NCBI GenBank assembly: GCA_015680685.1 | Contig: MNCI01015802.1 | Location: 1 to 25,278, forward strand | Length of the DNA: 25,278 nucleotides | Reading direction: 5' to 3' | Source of the DNA: Gnetum montanum | Taxonomy: Eukaryota > Streptophyta > Gnetopsida > Gnetales > Gnetaceae | Part shown: one piece after another, positions 20,085-25,278 of the stretch | How positions within the stretch are numbered: the stretch's first letter is position 1 | Layout: every line of letters starts with the position of its first letter | Position numbers and translations under genes: made by a program | The notes under the pieces: model-generated | The model's database searches: none | Seen by the model: the letters and a program-made list of their open reading frames with translations, nothing else | Told to the model about the DNA's origin: nothing

Positions 20085-21700
20085 ATGTTAATTATAGTAT
20101 AGTTAATCTTAATATTAAAATTCTTCACCTCTATGTAGAGATGATATGAATTATCCATGACTATTTTCACTCATATCAGGCAACCAAGACAAAGATAGAA
20201 CATAACCTAGCATAAAAAGAACCTTAAGTTTAAGGTCTTCTAGTAGGAAACTAAGTGAACATCAAATAAGTCATGGAAGAAGAGCACACTAGCACAACTT
20301 TTCTAGTTCTCCATTTTCATCCTCTATATTTATATCATTAAGCTTTGATAAGGTTGAACGTAGATAAGACAAGAGGTTTAATGATTGTAAATTTGGTAAA
20401 GATGATATATGAGACCATTGTAGGGATGATGAAAGAGACAATAGACATAAACAAGAGGAATGATATCATCATAAATAAAGGCATAATAGGTAATGCCAAA
20501 GGAGACACAATTATGATAAGACCCATGATGATCATGATAAACTATTACTTGCTACCTAAATCATGATCAATGTAAGAGAGGTAGTTTATATTCCTACTAG
20601 GTATCAGAGGGATAGCTAAATCAAATGGTTGGACATGAACAATGCTCCTAAGTTTGAGGAAGGCTATAATGCAAACTTACAACATTATTTGCAAGCCTTT
20701 CATGATGTTTGTGTCTTATTATATATTGGATATAAATGAAAAAAGTTAAAACTCTTTTTAAGGATACTTATCAAAGAAGCAAAAAGTTGCTATTAGTTGT
20801 TAAAGTTGGAATCCATCAAAAGATGGAATATGATGTTGAAGTTGTTTAGTGATAAGTATCAAACATACTCTTGAGTGTCCAAATTGAGGAAGAAGATTTA
20901 AGAGTGAATATAAGGTAATCATGAGTCCCTTGATATAGCCTTGAGTAGATACTATTCTCTACTTCATTGATGCTTAGGCCATGACTTCTTTCAATGGAAA
21001 CAACTATGTCATATCATAGATAGACTCACAAATAAGATAAGAGAGACTCTTAGGTTTTATGCTTAAGGGAGATTATCCAAGATGAGAGCTCATCAAATCT
21101 AAAGGCTAATTGATTAAGAGACAAAAAGGGAAAGTAAACTTAAGAAGAGAGAAAATGTAGAGTATTATAGGAACCCTTCAATCCATAAAAACGAGGTTCA
21201 TCTTTATGAGCTTGATGAAAGAGCACTATTAGAGAAAGTAGTGCAAAGAAAAATCTTATCTATTAAAAAATCAATTAATAAATTTTTGGTAAAGGTAATT
21301 AAAATTTGGAATATTATAGATGAAAAATTTTAAATAGTACTTAAGATCATGGAGGAGAAAGCAAAGTAAGGAAGAGCCAAAGATAAAGATAAGAGAAAGA
21401 AGAGAGATGCAAGTAAAGACTATTATTAGTAGAAAGGAAAAGCATATAAAATTAATGAGATTGTAGACTCTAAATCAAATGATAATGGTTGTGGCATTTG
21501 AATATATAAATATGCAAAGAGTTATTGCCTTGTAATGTCACATCTTCAAGAAGTTGTAATAATTATGTCTATGACTTCTTGGAATATAAACACTCAAAGA
21601 GTTATTGCCTTGTGATGTCACATCTTCAAGAAGTTGTAATAATTATGTCTATGACTTCTTGGAATATAAACACTCAAAGATTTATTGCCTTGTAGACACT
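20085..21700 (+). pseudogene. Gag, second part, element F/C
   Basis: The sequence picks up where 11912 stopped and aligns with element A gag. Bases 20340-20566 hold an Asn/Asp/Lys-rich linker (partly open). About 20600-21170 matches the capsid core of A (TTTGAGG ... CATTATTTGCAAGCCTTTCATGATG, then AGATACTATTCTCTAC). A Lys/Glu-rich segment follows at 21340-21420. A worn zinc-knuckle segment lies at 21492-21533 (C..., stop in place of the second Cys, Tyr in place of His, final Cys kept) followed by LVMSHLQE. Stops are abundant and the frame shifts several times. An 80-bp tandem duplication lies at its 3' end. Confidence 0.65.
21499..21694 (+). repeat. 80-bp tandem duplication at the gag/integrase deletion junction
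   Basis: GTTATTGCCTTG begins at 21521 and again at 21601, and TTTATTGCCTTG at 21681, giving an exact 80-bp period. The unit 21521-21600 differs from 21601-21680 by one base. A partial unit lies on each side. Confidence 0.95.
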
Positions 21701-22750
21701 AATTCAAGCACTATATGGAGATAGAGGGAAATCTCTATAAACTCTACATAGATGACTTGGTGTAATGGTGTATTCTTGATTATGTTTAATCCAAAGTTCT
21801 TCAAGACACTCAAGAAGAACCTTAAGGAGGTTGTTATGTAGGAAGAAAATTAGCCATAAATATACTTATGGAAAGATATTTCTAGCCAACATTCTTTAGG
21901 GATGCACATCATTTTATCAACTCTTGTCATTAATGCAAACATGATGTGGAATGACTACCAAGCTAGAGTGTCTACAATAATAGAACCCTTTGATATATGA
22001 TGAATTTATTGCATGAATTCCATCATACTCATGTCTAATGGGATGTCCTACATCATTGTTGCTATGGGTTATTGAATAAAATGGCCACAAGTTGTAATAG
22101 TAACAAACTATACATTAATCACTACAGTATGATTCTTTCAAGAAAATATGGTAAAAAGGTTTGGTATATTTAGAACACTTATTTCTAACAACAAAACTTA
22201 TTTTATAGGTGCTACTTTCAAGAAGCTAATGAGATGCTTAGGGGTCATATATAAACTTATCACACCTTACCATCCCCAAGCCAATGGTCAAGTAGAAATA
22301 AAAAATTGAGAGATAACATGAATCCTAACTAGAATAATTAGTAAATATAGAAAATATTGAAGTACAAAGCTTAATGATACCTTATGGGCCTATCACTCTA
22401 CTTGGAAACTTCTTATAGACTACTCTCCATACAAGTTAGTATCCAAAAAGCTACTCAAACTTCTTGTTTAAATGGAACTCTATACACTTAACAGTAATTA
22501 TGAAGTTAACCTTGACATAAGCTTACCAAAACAAGAATGATTAATGAATGTTAATGTGCTAGATGAAAATAGGAGGATAGTCCTTATGATGAATGTAGTA
22601 CACAATGATTATATTAAACATTATCATGATACTAGAATAGGACTTATAAAATTCCATCTTGAAGATAACATTCTCTATGGGAACCCTACTCATGTACCTT
22701 AATGTATGAAATTTTAAATCCTATGAAAAAGACCTTATATTATACATTTT
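21700..22750 (+). pseudogene. Integrase remnant, element F/C
   Basis: Begins inside the RNase H-integrase spacer (YMEIEGNLYKLYIDDLV, matching A at about 1850-1885). Then come the zinc-binding part MERYF ... TFFRDAHHFINSCH (about 21865-21935), PFDI at about 21988 with the following WGIDFMG box destroyed, FGIFRTLISNNKTYF (22160-22204, second catalytic Asp changed to Asn), and TPYHPQANGQVEI (22261-22300, Glu kept). LWAYHSTWKLLIDYSPYKLV follows at about 22384-22445, then a C-terminal tail. Protease, RT and RNase H are absent upstream. Confidence 0.82.
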
Positions 22751-24556
22751 TCCTTTAAATTTGGTACCAATAAATTTACCATCCTAATTTCTCAAACAAC
22801 CTAATTTTGGTCAACATGTGACAAGTCAAACCATTTTAGGATTTCCAAGTAGCCATACACTCCAATGCCACCTCTAGCCATGATCAAGCGTATTCAATAT
22901 TTTGTATCTTCAACTTCCAACACCAATTTGGTTTAATATCTCGTGAGAATCAATTCTACACTTTTTTTATTTTATAACATTCTTTTTTTTTCTTATCCAT
23001 TTTCATTTTTTTAATTTTTCTTTTCTTTCTAATAAATTTTTCTTTTTATTTGGGTCATTTTATAGTTTGCATTTTATGATGTAAGTCTTATATTTTTATT
23101 ACTAAAGTTTTCACTTTTTATGTAGAAGGCCAACTTTGTTATTTGAATTATGCCTTATTCTATTAAGATATTGGGTAAATTATTGTAGAAAGTAGTAAGA
23201 CCCTACCATCCATCCCTTTAGTTTATATCAATAAGAGGTCTTCATCATGAAAACAATATGGTTCCTTCCACATAATAACTAAAATAAATTCATGATTGCT
23301 ATACCTCAAAGAAAGGGGGAAGGACCAAGAAGCAAAGGAAAAAGGTGTGGCAACAACAAGATTTGTAGATTCTTTAAAATTTCACTATGGGTCTTACTGC
23401 TTCATTTGATTCTATCATTGATGATGTTTTAATTTTACTGGAAGCATATTCTCTAATAAAGTTATTTCCTTACTATGTTACTAGAAAGACATGTTACCTA
23501 TGTGTAAAGATAGTTTTCTAGTAAGGTTAACATAATAATTAATTATAGACATATGTAAACATTCTAGGGTACTATTAAAAAGACGTTACACATGCTTGAC
23601 TGTAGGCTACTCCTAAAAATCTAAAGGTCTTTTAGACTAGTCTTATCATATGGCTAGAAAGGCATGTTACCTACACTTAATGGTGCACCACTAAAGGCAT
23701 TAGCATTAGCTATGAGGCTGAAAAGATATGCACCCATGCCCGAAGACACTCCTCTAATTAGTAGCCAAGATTCCTCATACATAATATTTTAAAGTAATTA
23801 GTTAATTAAAATAACTACGTTCTTATTTTCTTTTATTGAGTACTGATGTTCTTGTATAGGTGTGGTTAGTCTTATGGTGCTAAGTTTGGGATGATTTAAG
23901 GCAATGTCACTAGCAAAAGTATGGATTTGGTTTGAAACCTAGACAAAAAGGCCTAATAGACATTTTAACCACATTTGACACAAGGACCTATTGTGAATAT
24001 GATAAAGTATCTTACATCTCAATCTTTGCAATTCCCTCTTATTCCATTATTTACCTCATTGCTACATACAATAATGTACCTAGTGCTTTTGTTTAGTATA
24101 ATGCAAGGTTCTAATGATAATAGTTGTGTGAGTGTTACATATAGACATGATCAACATTTAATCTCCAATGTGCCCATGACCACTTTGTGAGATGGTTATA
24201 TAAGAGCATAAAGAGTTGGAGCCTACTTTGGGGAGGAACCACTTGTATACTATTGACAATTTAGTCTACACACCGAAGAGTAAATCCATATTATCAATGC
24301 CTTGTTATTATGAACCTCTTAGTTCATATTCCCTATGCACATTATTTATACATCGCGAACTTCATGATGTCTCAATCATGCCTAACCACATCGTCCTCAT
24401 GTTTATATTCTTCCTATGGCTCTCATCCAACACCCTGTTTACTCTAAAATTTGTGAAAACATAGGTAAAAATACAAAGAAAATTTTTTGCTTCAATTACA
24501 CTGATGCAACGCACTTAGTCAACATAAACCCATTGATGCATTAACATTAACATAAC

Positions 24557-24731
24557 ACAAACCTGATTTTAGAGCAAACAACTTGTTGGATGCAAAAATG
24601 AAAAAAGTTTTCTAACACAAAAGTTAGAAAACTTTTTTCATTTTTGCTTAAACAAAAAAGGAAGTTTTTGTCATTTGGAAAGCCTAGAATTTCCATTAAT
24701 GAGATCTTGTGAACTACAAACCTAATTTTAG
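24557..24731. repeat. 16-bp near-direct repeats bracketing the hairpin
   Basis: ACAAACCTGATTTTAG (24557-24572) and ACAAACCTAATTTTAG (24716-24731) differ by one base and lie on either side of the hairpin at 24592-24647. Confidence 0.7.
24592..24647. repeat. Perfect 25-bp inverted repeat with 6-base loop
   Basis: Arms 24592-24616 and 24623-24647 are perfectly complementary, with loop ACAAAA. Such perfection is unusual in this decayed sequence. The T-run in the right arm could resemble a terminator, but no transcript unit ends here. Confidence 0.95.
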
Positions 24732-24775
24732 CCATTTAAGAACCTACGATCTTTCAAAGTCAAGCTCTAATTTGT

Positions 24776-24924
24776 GGGGGTAATGAATCTATAATTACAA
24801 AGATTATCAAAACCCCATATTTCAAGAGGTTAAGGTAGTTAACCTTAGGAATCAAATAAATAATAATAATCTAATTAGGATTAGCTATATTAGGACCTTT
24901 GGAATAATAGACTATGATCACTTA
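24776..24924 (+). repeat. Polypurine tract and start of 3' LTR of element F/C (fragment)
   Basis: TTTGTGGGGGTAATGAATCTATAATT resembles the B junction (TCATGGGGGTA then TGATGAATCATAATT). About 145 bases of LTR-like sequence follow, but I cannot align them further with the B LTR. The D LTR takes over at 24925. Confidence 0.4.
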
Positions 24925-25278
24925 TGATGAGTGGCGAGGTACCCCTACACTCAACCATACGAAACGAGCGTCGCACGCTCGATCCGGTCGAACTCCGCAG
25001 ATGGACTAGTTGTAGCACCTAGACAGTTAGCCTTAGGTCACAGTTCGTTGTCTTCCCACCTAGACTAGTTTTGCATATGTCACGTATGGTTTAGTCTAGA
25101 TGAGGTGTATGATGTGTTCTAATTCTAACGCTACTCCTGATGGCAGTCGAAAAATAATATTTAACTAAATCTAAGCTAAGAGGAAAAGGGTAAGAAAATC
25201 TAATCTAGCCTAAGTGCGACGAGCAACCGATTCCTTGATCAACCGTACACATCTTGGACTTCGTGCACGACTGCCACT
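24925..25278 (-). repeat. Partial LTR, element D (minus strand, runs off the right edge)
   Basis: The minus strand ends GTACCTCGCCACTCATCA at 24925 and aligns well with the last ~350 bases of the B LTRs (for example AACTGTCTAGGTGC, GTATGGTTGAG, AAACCATACGTGACA). It keeps many CpGs (around 24966-24985 and 25215-25270), so it is less decayed than the others. No clear PBS follows its end on the minus strand, so it is a 3' LTR whose element lies to the right, or a solo LTR. Confidence 0.85.

Larger units (their letters stand above)
22751..24775 (+). other. 3' non-coding region of element F/C
   Basis: Includes a T-rich tract (about 22960-23095), blocks shared with B (see 14404-15754) and a perfect hairpin at 24592-24647. 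Short open frames occur (23975-24190, 24216-24464), but they show no recognisable domain and fall in sequence that is non-coding in B, so I do not call genes. The extra 921-codon frame of B is absent here. Confidence 0.5.
10945..24924 (+). mobile_element. Element F/C: older Ty3/gypsy element, split by element B
   Basis: The left part (10945-11912) carries the LTR end, PBS, leader and gag start. The right part (20085-24924) carries the rest of gag, integrase, 3' non-coding region, polypurine tract and a short LTR-like start. Both parts align to element A gag, the left part to the section before and the right part to the section after the same point. The bases resuming at about 20108 (TCTTAATATTAAAATTCTTC) match A at a TCTTAACATGAAAATTCTCC stretch on its minus strand. 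So these are two halves of one copy interrupted by B, not two elements in tandem. Protease, RT and RNase H were lost in a deletion near 21700. Confidence 0.75.

Noticed and set aside
21752-21770. YIDDLV resembling a copia-type reverse transcriptase catalytic box
   Set aside because: The surrounding residues align with the RNase H-integrase spacer of element A (HLYKVYVDGIIHW), so the match is accidental.
23975-24464. Two plus-strand ORFs of 71 and 82 codons
   Set aside because: They have no recognisable domain, fall in a region that is non-coding in element B, and are of a length expected by chance in AT-rich DNA.
24592-24647. Rho-independent terminator
   Set aside because: The window is plant nuclear DNA, the stem is AT-rich, and no transcript unit ends there.
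11913-24924. Tandem LTR-internal-LTR-internal array formed by unequal recombination
   Set aside because: The gag of F stops and the gag of C starts at adjoining points of the element A alignment, and the flanks of B resemble a worn target-site duplication. Nesting explains the layout better.

Overview
This window is nuclear DNA from a plant with a large, repeat-filled genome. It holds no intact host gene that I can find. Nearly everything readable is decayed Ty3/gypsy LTR retrotransposon. The plant call rests on integrase and reverse transcriptase motifs typical of plant Tat/Athila-like elements ([27 protein letters not shown]) and on primer-binding sites that look like worn tRNA-Asp sites. 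A gymnosperm or other giant-genome plant would fit the age and density of the insertions, but I cannot name the species. There are no bacterial-type genes, rRNA genes or CRISPR arrays.

Layout. (1) Bases 1-470 are an unassigned, more CpG-rich segment. (2) About 470-8906, minus strand, is element A. From right to left it has a 5' LTR (8033-8906), PBS, gag, protease, RT, RNase H and integrase; its 3' LTR is not visible. A 1,420-bp insertion (5753-7172) with a TATA box and a perfect 9-bp flanking repeat splits its gag. (3) 8907 to about 10860, minus strand, is element E, a second gypsy lineage (RNase H and integrase remnants) into which A inserted. (4) About 10.9-24.9 kb, plus strand, is an older relative of A (element F/C), cut in its gag by element B. 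F/C has a worn 5' LTR, a PBS and a gag start up to 11912. Its gag resumes at 20085, followed by a deletion of protease, RT and RNase H, then integrase, a 3' non-coding region and a polypurine tract near 24776. (5) 11913-20084, plus strand, is element B: LTR, PBS, a gag-like frame without a capsid core, no pol, an internal U3-like promoter, a 921-codon extra reading frame, polypurine tract and LTR. (6) From 24925 to the right edge is part of a better preserved minus-strand LTR of the same family (D).

The most interesting item is the extra frame in B (16378-19143). It stays in one frame for 2.77 kb and carries 25 internal stop codons but no frameshift. Its N-terminal part looks like the plant Transposase_32-type domain and its C-terminal half is rich in predicted coiled coil. 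It lies downstream of an internal copy of the GATAT-rich promoter motif seen in B's own LTRs, and the polypurine motif before B's 3' LTR is duplicated just ahead of it. This suggests that a retrotransposon without pol carried a large cargo gene under its own LTR-like promoter. Decay throughout is mostly transitional (C to T, G to A), as expected for long-methylated DNA.
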